Below, piece by piece: positions 53,935-64,000 of a stretch of DNA of 64,000 nt. Location of the stretch: assembly GCA_963978545.1 (NCBI GenBank), contig OZ021729.1, forward strand, positions 85,726,670 through 85,790,669, read 5' to 3'. The notes below the pieces were generated by a model. It did not search any database, was not told the DNA's origin, and saw nothing but the letters and a program-made list of their open reading frames with translations. Position numbers and translations under genes: made by a program. Position 1 is the first letter of the stretch. Every line of letters begins with the position of its first letter. The stretch comes from Linyphia triangularis (lineage: Eukaryota; Arthropoda; Arachnida; Araneae; Linyphiidae).

Positions 53935-55405
53935 TAATACTTTCACTAGAATACGTTGTGAAATACGTATTATATTAAATAATAAACGTATTATATTAAA
54001 CAATAAACGTATTATAGTATTATATTAAACAACTAGCTGAATACCCGTGCTTCATTACGAAATTTTAACATATGCAATATTTTAGTTAGCTGTAAGGCCT
54101 CACGTTGCGGAAATGCGTCATTGGTGTATAGGTCCCAGTTTTTGGCGTTTCGCTCGAAGGAAGGTTCATCGCTACGAAAAATCGAGCTCGCTTGGTTCGC
54201 TGAAAAGTTCATTGAAAGTACAGGTTTACTTCACTCGTTAAGAGGTTCATTACTATGCAAGAATAGGCTCTCTTCTCTCGTTGAAAGGTTCATTGTTGAG
54301 TAAGAATAAGCTCGATTCACTCACTAAAATCTAATTGCTACGTAAAGCCTTAATATTAGAAGCCTCTCCCCTGTCGAGACACAAAAAATATCCCTGTTAA
54401 TACAATAATATAACACCTCTTTAAGATTATTTTAACACGTGTTTGTGGAAAGCAAAATTAGAATGTCAAAAGTACTTATGTTGAAACTTTTAGAGCTCTA
54501 GCCCTATTAGAAGTGTCTTTTTGTGAAAATATTAATTAAAAAAATTAATCAAAAATAAATTAAAATTTTAACATTATTTTTGTCAATAGTCCAATTAGAA
54601 TGCCAAAACTACTTGTGTTGAAATTTCAGAACTGTAGCCCAAGTAAAAATCGTTTCGTAAAATATTTGTTAATTAATTAAAAAATTAATTAAAAAAGAAC
54701 GAAATAAAAATTTAAAATTCTGTTTTTCAAAAGTCCAATTAAAATGCCAAACTACTTTTGTTGAAAATTTCAGAGCTGTAGCCCTATTAGATATCGTTTT
54801 GTTAAATATATATTAATTAAAAAAGAACTAAATAAAAATTTAAAATTTTGTTTTTCAAAAGTCCAATTGAAAGGCCAAAACTACTTATGTTGAAAATTTT
54901 AGAGCTGTAACCTTATGAGAAGTCGTTTTGTAAATTTTTTTTTTAATTAATTAAGAAAATTAATTAAAAAATAACTAATTAAAATTTTAACATTCTGTTT
55001 TTCAAAAGTCCAATTAGAAGACTAAAATTACTTATGTTGAAATAGTCCTAAACTTCTTATGTTGAAAATTTCAGAGCTCTACTTCAATTTTAAGTAGGTT
55101 TCTAGAGATCCACAGAGCCACAGACAAATATACAGACAGACACACAGCTTGTTTTATTATTATAGATAAACGAATTATATTACGTATTATATTAAATAAT
55201 AAACGTATTATATTACGTATTATATTAAATAATAAACGTATTATACTAAACAATAAACGTATTATATTAAACAATAAACGTATTATATTAAACAATAAAC
55301 GTATTATATTAAATAATAAACGTATTATACTAAACAATAAACGTATTATTTAAAACAATAAACGTATTATATTAAACAACGTATTATATTAAATAATAAT
55401 TATGG
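53935..55405. repeat. Minisatellite of AATAAACGTATTATATTAAA units, split by a transposable element
   Basis: Units of 15-20 bp occupy about 53960-54030 and 55160-55400. The array is interrupted by the element at 54031-55165. The minus-strand frame of NIIRLLF repeats is a by-product of it. Confidence 0.85.
54031..55165. mobile_element. Element beginning AGCTGAATACCCGTGCT with an internal tandem array (type 2)
   Basis: The left terminus CTAGCTGAATACCCGTGCTT matches the element at 23668. From about 54470 to 55085 about five units carry AAAAGTCCAATTAGAATGCC, ACTACTTATGTTGAAAATTT and CAGAGCTGTAGCCCTATTAG. It ends near TTTATTATTATAGATAAA. The array is unrelated to the one in the first element. No protein frame. 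Confidence 0.6.
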
Positions 55406-58253
55406 AATATAATACGTTATATATCACACTCTCGTCATTTTTTTTTTTTTTTTTTTATTTTTTTTCTCGATGTAATTTTAGAGTTCTTGAATAACTAAAT
55501 TTCGAAAAATTTCATCTTAAGCTTACGTGATTGATATATTTTTACTAACAGTTGAAAAGATCGGAAAAAAAATTGTTTTAATAAATCATTTCCCAACATA
55601 GACCAAATTAACAGGATTCATTTAAAACAATCAGTACTCAAGATTGTTAAAATAGTGACACAAATGTGACTAATTTAATTTAGTTAAACCATGTGCTCGA
55701 TATTTTGAGGATAGTAAATCATAATTTATTGATTTCCAAGATCACATTATTACATAGCAAAGCCTTAATTGACGGACGGTTTTAACATAGTATGCATTTT
55801 TAGTAGCAATTCGCAAGCATAGCGAGCTCGGGGTTTGGCCAGCGTTGTCGAGAAGGCGTCTTGATTGCGAAGCAATTTCCTGAGTTTGGCAAGCGTTAGT
55901 GGGCCCCGCCTAGTCCTTTTTTTTTTTTATGGGAATAAAATTTTATTCTCTAAAAATAAATAGAATATTTGATCTAGTGTCGCGGACTAATATGATCGTC
56001 AATGACCTAGAATTGCCTTCCTTTGCTTCGTTGGGTTTTCTCAAAAGAGAAAAGTAATCCTTTTGGGTGTGCCAATCTCAAAAGGAAGACCGTCTTTGTG
56101 TTAAAGAGCACCGAGATTTGTTCTTCAGAGATAACGGATTTCTCTTGAAGGGTTTCTCTTCATCGTAAGGTTTCTTCTTAAGCGGATGAGAAATCGCCAA
56201 AGGATGAAACACTTCGAAAACAAAAAAACATGTTAGACACTCCGTCGCCAAATGATTTAATTTTTGCCACTTCAGTCTCAGATAACTATCCAGACGCGCA
56301 ACGAAGGGGAGGGTTTTTAGGGTAAGAACCCTCCCCCCCCCCCCCAGAATCCCTTACATCCTGGTATTTTGTTATAATTGAATAAGATATAACAATAGCA
56401 AACAGTTTCAAAACGATACGTTTTTAATCTACCATTATTCAAATAGTTTGTCCTCCGTATCGCACTACTGTAGGTTATTACGTCCAAGAACTTGAAATCA
56501 AATAATGGATTTGTAAAATCTCCTAGTATCAAAAAAATCCCTAAGCATGATATTTGGTCTACTTAAGTTTAATACAACATGTCGTTTAAAAGAATTGTAA
56601 AAAAAATATTGATGTTTCAAACGTTGTTATAATTGCTATAAGGTGTCAGTGCTACATGCCCTTATATTTCAAGCGTCATAATAGTTAAATCAGCCTGGTG
56701 TTGGCGTTTGTCCGTTAACCCAAAATATTACTTGGATTTAAGAAAGCGAGAAAATTTTCATAATAGTTTATAATCCAGAAAATATAGATAGTACGGGATC
56801 TAGATAAAATGTTGGCCCACATTGGGTTGTTTTGTATAGTTCGAAAACTGCGCACAAACTATTTTAATAATTTGTCATAATGTAGGTAAAAGATTAAGAA
56901 ACTGTAAAAGCATTGATGACATGCGACAAACATGGGATGAGAAAATTTTGCACGGAATTTGTTTTTTATACAAAGAAATACTGATGAAAAGTTATGTAAT
57001 GGTTGAACTGCAGTTTTCTAGTTGCGCCACTGTAACCATCCATTACAATTTGGCGATATTTAATATCCCTGTTCAGGTTAGTAACAGCCCCTGTTCATTT
57101 ATTTTTCATACAAAAATATTGCCAAGTTGGGCATTTTGGGGAGAAAACTTGTCACCGAATGTTTAAATACGATATCTGTCTGCCAAGAATACGATACATG
57201 CACTTCAGTCGATAGAAGAACATTTCCTGATACATTTTACTTCAACACTTTCGAACAGATATATGACAATGATATCCGTTAAATTTAATTTAGACTTATA
57301 AGGGAACACTATCCTAAACACAGCAAAAAATTTAATTTTTTTTTTTTTTAATTTTATTTTGCTTTAATTATAGTGTGGAGTCTTATAAATACGCATGCAA
57401 AGTTTTATAACTGTATTGACGCTTTGGAATGAGTTAAGTGAAATTTTATGCTGGATGAAAAGAAAACTACTAACTACTAAGAAATGAAAACTTTAAATCG
57501 ATATTTCGCATTGTTTATATTTTTGTTTAATGGGTTTTTAAAACACTAAGGCTTTTTTTTCCTAGTGAATGGATAAATCTTAAATTTTTAGAGCATATGT
57601 TGTAAATAAGTCTATTTTATAAATTGGCATTCTAATTAACAAACTATGTTGTGGACTTAATTTTTTTTTTTTGCCATAAAGTAAAACTATTGCTGATTTA
57701 TAGAATTTTTGTTTTGATATTATGAATAAACATTCATACTATGATTCATTTCTACGAGTGATACATATTTCAATACCAATTCTTATATAAATACAGTTTA
57801 AAGAATATTTTAGAAAAAATTATCGGGGAAAAAATTAAAAAAGCCTTAAAATTTTTAAAATGTATAAAAAAAAAATTAAATTTTGAATTTTTTTTTAAAA
57901 AATGAAAAAGAATTTGTAATTTTTTTGGTGAAATATCGTTCTTTCATATAAATTCAAATATGATTTTTTATTTGACGACGACGAAGATGATAAAAGTTTA
58001 GATGGTCCTCTTTAAGAAATCGTCCCACTTTTGTCGTTCTTTCGGTTGAATTTTCAATGGGACCTTTCATTTGACACATAGCCCATGTTGTTATGGGAAT
58101 GCAGAACACGATGTGATCCAAGATCTCCCCGGACACCAATTTTTTGATGTTCTACCTACATTGAACTTACGTCCATACTACGCAATGAAATTTCCTCAAA
58201 CTGTTTATGACTTGCGTAGCTAAGTTATATGCATAAAATTAGTTCGGAAATTT
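55406..58253. other. Long AT-rich stretch without recognised genes
   Basis: It contains T-runs (about 55439-55470), a C-run (56332-56346) and, at about 55815-55920, a GC-richer piece in which GGTTTGGCCAGCG and AGTTTGGCAAGCG recur. At 57050-57135 the words TTTGGCGATATTTAATAT and AATATTGCCAAGTTGG point to a family E fragment. No exon or conserved frame seen. Confidence 0.4.
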
Positions 58254-58260
58254 TTTATGG

Positions 58261-58396
58261 TTGAATGTTTTCAGATTATCTGTCAGCAACACGAGGTCTA
58301 TAATGCGCCGAAACATTCGTCATTAGACAAGCCAACATACATTTACAAACACCCATGCCTTACACGAGACTCGGAACCCGCAACCTCGCGGTCTAG
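58261..58396 (-). mobile_element. SINE-1 copy 6 (5' truncated)
   Basis: The minus-strand B box is kept but the A-box end is missing. The flanks GGAAATTTTTTATGG and GGAAAAATTTTATGG form an imperfect duplication, so the truncation was probably there at insertion. Confidence 0.85.
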
Positions 58397-58731
58397 GAAA
58401 AATTTTATGGAAAAAGTAAGAGCATTAACTATAGTGACTTCCTCATTATAAAATAATTTATTTCAATATCATGCATTATTTTAGAAGACATACTTTGTGA
58501 TATTGCACTAAAATAAAGAAAGTAAATTTTAATAAGTCTGGATAATAATTAATCAAAAAAGAGCTTTTACCAGTAATTTCATCATTACAAAATTATTTAT
58601 TCCAATGCCATAGTTTAAAATATATATTTTTATGAAATTGCACACAAAAAAAAATGACATCACATTTTAATAATTGTAAGTGATTTTCCAATATCTCTAA
58701 AAATGTGTATTTTATATACCATAAAAAAAGA
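58397..58731. other. AT-rich spacer
   Basis: No feature supported. Confidence 0.3.
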
Positions 58732-59587
58732 ACTAGGGGTGAGGAACATCGCACAGCTTTCAATTACACTACAGCACTGACGTGAATTTGTGTCATGTGA
58801 ATTGTCAGTCATCTACCGTATTTATATTTTCATCATTCATCAGTTGGGCGATATTTTTTGTGATAATTCTTGTATTGGGTCTTAAAAAAAATTCAATATG
58901 CCTTATATTATCCTTTCTTATAAGTGAAACTGGAAAGAGAAGAAAAAACGATCTTTGATGAGGTATGTTCTAACAAAGAGAAATCTGTGTTAAAGACATT
59001 CGTTTTTTAACTTTTTACTCCATTACAGCATTTTTAAGGGAATTTCGAAGGTGGGGATGTTTCGAACACCTTAAGAGGCATTATCACAGTGATTTTGAAC
59101 AAAATCGTTGGAGCCCTTTTTAGTAATTACTGAAAAACGAGATTTTTTTCAATGGCAGCTATCTACGCGCATGCGCCATATTGACGAAAACCTTCATGGG
59201 AGGTTGTTGTGCCATCATCAACCTGCACATCAAATTTGAACATCGTAGGTCAATTTGTTTAGCAGTTATGCTGACCACGTATACACAGAAATTTTTTCTA
59301 GATAACTTTTCGGTGATCAGAATGTTCCAAAACGTGGAGCCGATCATACGGTATAGTGGTTAGCATGCTAGCTAGACCACGAGGTTGCGGGTTCGAGTCC
59401 CGTGTAAGGCATGGGTGTTTGTAAATGTATGTTGGCTTGTCTAATGACGAATGTTTCGGCGCATTATAGCTCTCGTGTTTCTGACGGCGCCAGATAATCT
59501 GAAAACTACCAACCAATCCAAAACGTGGAATAATATCGAATACTATACTATCATTACCCTATGTATACGTATGGGTAATTGAAAGTA
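58732..59587 (-). mobile_element. Repeat family E, copy 3 (reverse), with SINE-1 inserted
   Basis: It starts CTAGGGGTGAGGAACATCGC and ends TATGGGTAATTGAAAGT. The SINE at 59339-59516 sits near its far end, within AACATTCTGATC-type sequence. Confidence 0.8.
59339..59516 (+). mobile_element. SINE-1 copy 7 (+ strand, intact B box)
   Basis: The head GCCGATCATACGGTATAGTG, the B box GGTTCGAGTCC and the tail CTACCAACCAA are present. The perfect 13-bp duplication TCCAAAACGTGGA is at 59326-59338 and 59517-59529. Confidence 0.92.
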
Positions 59588-60749
59588 ATAAACAAAAAAA
59601 ATTCAAAAATAAAAAACATTTAAAAATATATTCACTTGAAATTATAAGTATATTGGAAAAATTCATTTTTACAAATTTTTAGAGTGGTGTAGAAATTATA
59701 CCTTCACCCCCCCCCCCTTGCCCCCGTGTAGTTGGCGCCTAATATTCAAATATTAGTTCCCAAATAACATTTATTGGGTCATATAAATTACATACATTTA
59801 AACAATTTTAAGGTTTGCCTTTGAAAAGGTTGAAGATAAAGTTTTTTTCTAAAGCACTTTTAAAAAATAAATATAAATCATTATATTTAGAATTTTATTT
59901 CCTGGTATACTAAATGATTTATGGTTGTAAGCCACTTTTTTTGTTTTGTTTCCAGAGGTACATCATTCTTCTATATTTATTCGCTCCAGATAACAGAATG
60001 AAAGTGAAAATTCAGTTCTATTTCAATCATTCAATAAATTTCATATTTAGGCCAAATAACGAATAGAAACTTCTTTAATAAGTTTCATTACTTAATTGTT
60101 TTTCAATAACTTTCGACTTAGAGGTACTTAACCTATTACTTTGATGATTAAGTACCCATTCCCATGCGAGACGTTAAGAAAACAGTTCTATTTGAAGTAG
60201 ATATTTATTGAGAGCAGGTACAAAAATACTCCTTTCATCAGTTTATTTATTGTCGCTTACTCAGGGTCAAACGACATTATTTTCTTAATATATATTCCAA
60301 TAAATAAATACATGCATACAACTTCTACAATGCCACAAATACATAAACATTCAGGTTTTCAAAAATAGAAAGTTTTATTTGTCTAGCAGTTTCCAGGGAA
60401 TAATAAATTCCTTTCTTTGAAATGACTATATTTCTTTTAGGTTTCACGTAACCTTACTTGAAACAATGGTTGTTGTTTTGAAACAAATCAAATGATTAGT
60501 GCACGAACAAAAATAAAAACGAACCTTCTAAAAGGCGTGGTTTTCACGTCTTCCGATTCTTTTACGGTAAAATTTCAAATAACGAGCTTAAATTATACTT
60601 AATTATAGCTTGGAGCGTAAACAAAAATTGCAAAGACGCTTATGCATATTTATTATAATAACGTAATTAAAACTTATGACTAATTAAGGATTATTCAAAA
60701 GACTTAAACACGTCTTACATAAATAACTGCTTTACCACATGAGACGCTT
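59588..60749. other. AT-rich spacer, nothing recognised
   Basis: A C-run lies at about 59708-59718. No frame or shared repeat supported. Confidence 0.4.
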
Positions 60750-60894
60750 CTTTAAAAGTAAGTCCTAGCAAGGCTCATTCCCTATACTCCCATGTTGCAA
60801 GTCTCTATCCAAGTGCATTTAGAAACTACTTTCTATAAAACCTTGACATTTGGTGAGTAGGTACGAAAATAACCACTTAATGAAATGGCATAAA

Positions 60895-61116
60895 TTAACC
60901 CTTTGCGCTCGAGCGGAGCCTCTCATGCCTGACATGATTGGATGCCGCAACTCGAGAGGACCACTAGGTTTAATGCGGAAATCCGACGCAAGGCCAATGA
61001 CTGTGTTTAGTTTCTATGAAGCGGATCCGTAACCGCAGACCGAATCAAATATGCAGCGAAACGTCTCGAGTTGCTGGTACCTCCGAGCGAAAAAAGCCTC
61101 GACTGAAAAAGGTTAA
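60895..61116. mobile_element. piggyBac-like MITE, copy 2
   Basis: TTAACCCTTTGCGCTCGAGC on the left and CTCGACTGAAAAAGGTTAA on the right are inverted. The TTAA pair (60895-60898, 61113-61116) falls exactly at the TTAA found in intact MITE-2 copies. Confidence 0.88.
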
Positions 61117-61289
61117 AAACTCAAAAATAGCGTCTGATATATATTTTTTATAGTTGAAATCCTTACATCAATGCCCATCCAGTGGCTCCACCTGGTTTTG
61201 TCTTTTGCTATTTTAATTTTCATTTATAATAGATAAACATTAAATGAAAACGATTTAAGTCATTTCATTAAATGATATTTATCGTTCCT

Positions 61290-61469
61290 TGTTTGGTTGT
61301 TTTCAGATAATCTGGCGCCGTCAGCAACACGAGGGCTATAATGCGCCGAAACGTTCGTCATTAGACAAGCCAACATAGATTTACAAACACCCATGCCAAC
61401 ACGGGACTCGAAACCCGCAACCTCGCGGTCTAGAAACTAGCACGCTAACCACTATACCGTTTGGTCGGC
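61290..61469 (-). mobile_element. SINE-1 copy 8
   Basis: The perfect 14-bp duplication TATTTATCGTTCCT is at 61276-61289 and 61470-61483. The minus-strand head and the CAACCAAAC tail are complete. Confidence 0.92.
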
Positions 61470-61575
61470 TATTTATCGTTCCTACTCTCCAAATGTCAAG
61501 GTTTTATAGAAAGTAGTTTCTAAATGCACTGGGCTAGACAATTTTTACATAGCGAGGATAAGGAATAATCCTTAA

Positions 61576-61819
61576 TATACTGAACTTCAACTTAACTTGA
61601 TATCACTAGACGGTAGATCGTCACAGTGCTCATAGGTATTTAATCCATTTTGGCGGCTTGAAAGCATAACGTTCGCCAAACCACAACCCTGTAGAGAACA
61701 AAAGTCTATAAGGTTTGGCGAGAATTATGTCTTCACTCCGCTAAAATGGATTAATTGCCTATGAGGACGGTGAAGATCTATCGTCTAGTGATGTCAAGTT
61801 AAATTGGAGTTTAGTATAG
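61576..61819. mobile_element. MITE-1 copy 7 (opposite orientation), nested in MITE-2
   Basis: It begins TATACTGAACTTCAACTT and ends GGAGTTTAGTATAG, and separates the last bases of the MITE-2 right end. Confidence 0.86.
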
Positions 61820-61954
61820 GACTTTCTCTTAAAAACTGTTAGATTTGTTTTAAAAGGTTATGAGATATAAAAAGAGGGATAGGTTCTTATGTGTTAATTA
61901 AAAGTTTCATGGGTAATTAGATTTTTACTTTCAATTACCTTATTTGTATTGCAT

Positions 61955-62726
61955 TGTTGCTTGGACGGATTCGAAAGATTTGAAGCCAAAGCAGATCAAA
62001 ACTTGCAGAAATTTATTCCAATATAATTCTTCACAGATTCTCTTACAGCTCCAGAACTTCTCGTTCTAGTAGACACAATACAGCTCTTTTCACAACAATA
62101 GAGCACAAAACAGCAGTTAAAAACTTGACAACACAACTGCTCAAATCGCTGCAAAAGACAATGCAATACAGTTCGCTTTAGAACTACTCGGAATGCTCAC
62201 TGAGACTCAGTAATTCCAGTCAACTAACAGACTCAGCTAACAACTAACTCAGTGACTCAAAATCAACTAACTCCATCACCCCCTCTCCTGAGCTCTTATA
62301 GAAGTCAAACCTTCTGGAGACTTCTAGAGGTAGATATTTGGAGAACTTTCCAGATCGTAGTCGAAAAGTCCTATACATGTACATGGGGACGGAAAATGTC
62401 GCCAAATGGTCACCAAGTTTAGCGACATTTGGCGATTTCTCGCCAAATTTGGCGACACAAATTTTACGCCAAAACTGTCGCCAACTTGGCTCTATCTCGC
62501 CAATTTGGCGAGATTACCATTAACATAATGTTAAATGCCCTGCTCCTTGTAAAACTCGCTTCCAAAAGTTACCTCTGTAAAACTCGTTATCAAGCATCAA
62601 GAGGCTCACTGCAGGGAAACAAACTTAGACAAACTATTGCACTGCCTTATGCAAAATGTACATAAATTTTCCTATTTACAAAATTAACACTACGAAATAT
62701 TTACAAATATACAAAAATTCGTAATA
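61955..62726 (-). mobile_element. Solo LTR E (family 2, reverse), 772 bp
   Basis: On the + strand it starts TGTTGCTTGGACGG and ends TTCGTAATA, the reverse of the family consensus with one change at the terminus. The flanks GCAT and ATAT do not match, so the duplication has decayed or the copy is recombinant. The TGGCG/CGCCA block is at about 62398-62512. Confidence 0.85.
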
Positions 62727-64000
62727 ATATTATGGTACATGAAATTTTAAGCAACCATTTACCTCAACACTAGTACAAGCCTTGAAACTTTAAATTAGCT
62801 CTGGAGAATTGTGAAAAACGGATTCGGGTCGATCTTTGTCGTAGCTCTTTAAATATTTCTAAATGTTTATTACACAATTTTCACTTGCATTGATTTTAAA
62901 TTAAATTATTGCAATCTAGTAGGAGTGTAAAAAAAGTATCTGAAGAAAGAACAATTAAAATTATAATTTTAACTTTACCTATATAACCATTATCTATATA
63001 ATTCTATAGATACAGAAAATTGATAAATTACAAAGATGGCCTTCAGCCTTTTATTCTATTCAGATATCTTAAGATAAGTTATTTATGTAAAAATCTATTG
63101 ATATCATAATCTATAAATTGAATGCCGTGAAAAAGAGTACGCGAGCTATACATTCCCTTCGTACTTTTACTGACTTTACTGTTTGAAATCTCCTATTGCT
63201 ACTCAAGATGAGCGTACTTGCTGAAAATAGATTTCTGCTTGGTAGAGAATGTTTTGGAATATCAAATTTCATTAAGGGGACTTTTGGTACGTTTAAAACT
63301 TTTTTATTTATTTTTTATTTAAGCCTTTAAAATTATAATGTTTACTTATTTGAAAGTATTATTAGATAAAAACTTAATTTTATTTTTAAAAAAGTTCACA
63401 TAATGCTCTAAATTTTGAAAATTTTAAATTTGTATTTTAATAATTCGTAAAATTTCAAATTCTATTTTATTTTTTTATTTTCAATATTTTTTTACGCGAT
63501 TTTTTTTTTTTTTTTAATGCTCCTAATAATACACTCTAAGCTTTATGGCATTGGATTTTGAAGGAGCAAAATAGTTTTGGAGACGAACAAATGCTGTAAC
63601 TATTTGTTAAAAGAATCGTAAAAAAGTATTTTTCAACATTTAAATTTATAAAAAAAAGTTCTATATTTTAAAAATATTATGTCAAATAAATCTTTAAAAT
63701 CACAAAAAATAATTTGAAGTCATTTCATTCATATTTACTTGAGTTTTTGCATTTTAAGTAAAGTGGAATTCCAAAAAACACGAACAAAGAAAAATGCATT
63801 CGAAACATCGAAGGAGCTATTGCAGCTATGATAAATTCTCCATAAAAATATAATTTTTATCCAATTGCAGTTATTGGATCAGCTTTTAATTTTAGTGAAT
63901 AAGTAGAAAGTTCCAAAGATTATAAACATGCAAAAAATAAAAAATCGATATTTTTCTAATTTTTTTTGCGAAAACAAAGGGAGTAACCAAGTTCTCTGAA
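62727..64000. other. AT-rich window end, nothing recognised
   Basis: Apart from the 40-60 bp shared with 17393-17437 (near 62782-62821) I see only AT-rich simple sequence and poly-T runs (63499-63516). Confidence 0.35.

Larger units (their letters stand above)
60750..61845. mobile_element. MITE-2 copy 7, carrying three nested insertions
   Basis: MITE-2 sequence is split by a piggyBac-like MITE (60899-61112), a SINE-1 (61290-61469) and MITE-1 copy 7 (61576-61819). Both MITE-2 arms can still be followed across the gaps. Confidence 0.86.

Noticed and set aside
55071..55337. Protein-like NIIRLLF repeats
   Set aside because: Translation of an AT-rich minisatellite.

Overview
The window is eukaryotic nuclear DNA: strongly AT-rich, with phased GT-AG introns, tRNA-derived SINEs and many kinds of transposable element. 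It fits an arthropod. The repeat-rich introns and the retroelement types suggest a chelicerate, perhaps a spider, but that is inference and no sequence here proves the lineage.

The only host gene I can support lies on the + strand at 493-20243. It is a five-exon gene for an RGK-family small G protein (Rad/Gem/Rem/Rgk type, a regulator of voltage-gated calcium channels). All splice phases agree and give a 382-residue protein with a P-loop, an NKxD motif, an ETS motif and the RGK C-terminal cysteine motif. The introns are 7.4, 6.2, 3.9 and 1.1 kb and full of transposons. Intron 1 opens with a roughly 90-bp minisatellite whose first unit contains the real splice donor. The end of intron 1 carries a compact cluster of ETS, GC, CCAAT and CRE motifs that could be a second promoter.

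The remaining 43 kb holds no convincing host gene and is a layered repeat landscape. Families that recur in the window: tRNA-derived SINE-1 (8 copies, target-site duplications on nearly all) and SINE-2 (2 copies); foldback MITE-1 (7 copies, about 245 bp) and MITE-2 (7 copies, about 430 bp); repeat families C, D and E; an element rich in ATCGATA; piggyBac-like MITEs with TTAA ends; hAT elements with 8-bp duplications; a pogo/Tigger-like MITE; a rearranged mariner remnant; a 5'-truncated non-LTR retrotransposon; and five solo or partial LTRs of one Gypsy-like family.

The most striking single element is a 3.6-kb LTR retrotransposon at 27715-31326 (minus strand). Its two LTRs look identical and it has a perfect 4-bp target-site duplication, a primer binding site and a polypurine tract. 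Its one 865-codon frame runs gag, zinc knuckle and protease, then joins in frame to the C-terminal end of integrase, with reverse transcriptase, RNase H and most of integrase missing. Both LTR families carry heat-shock-element-like GAAnnTTCnnGAA arrays just upstream of a TATA box. Nested insertions, especially at 5851-7806 and 60750-61845, allow a relative order of transposition to be read directly.
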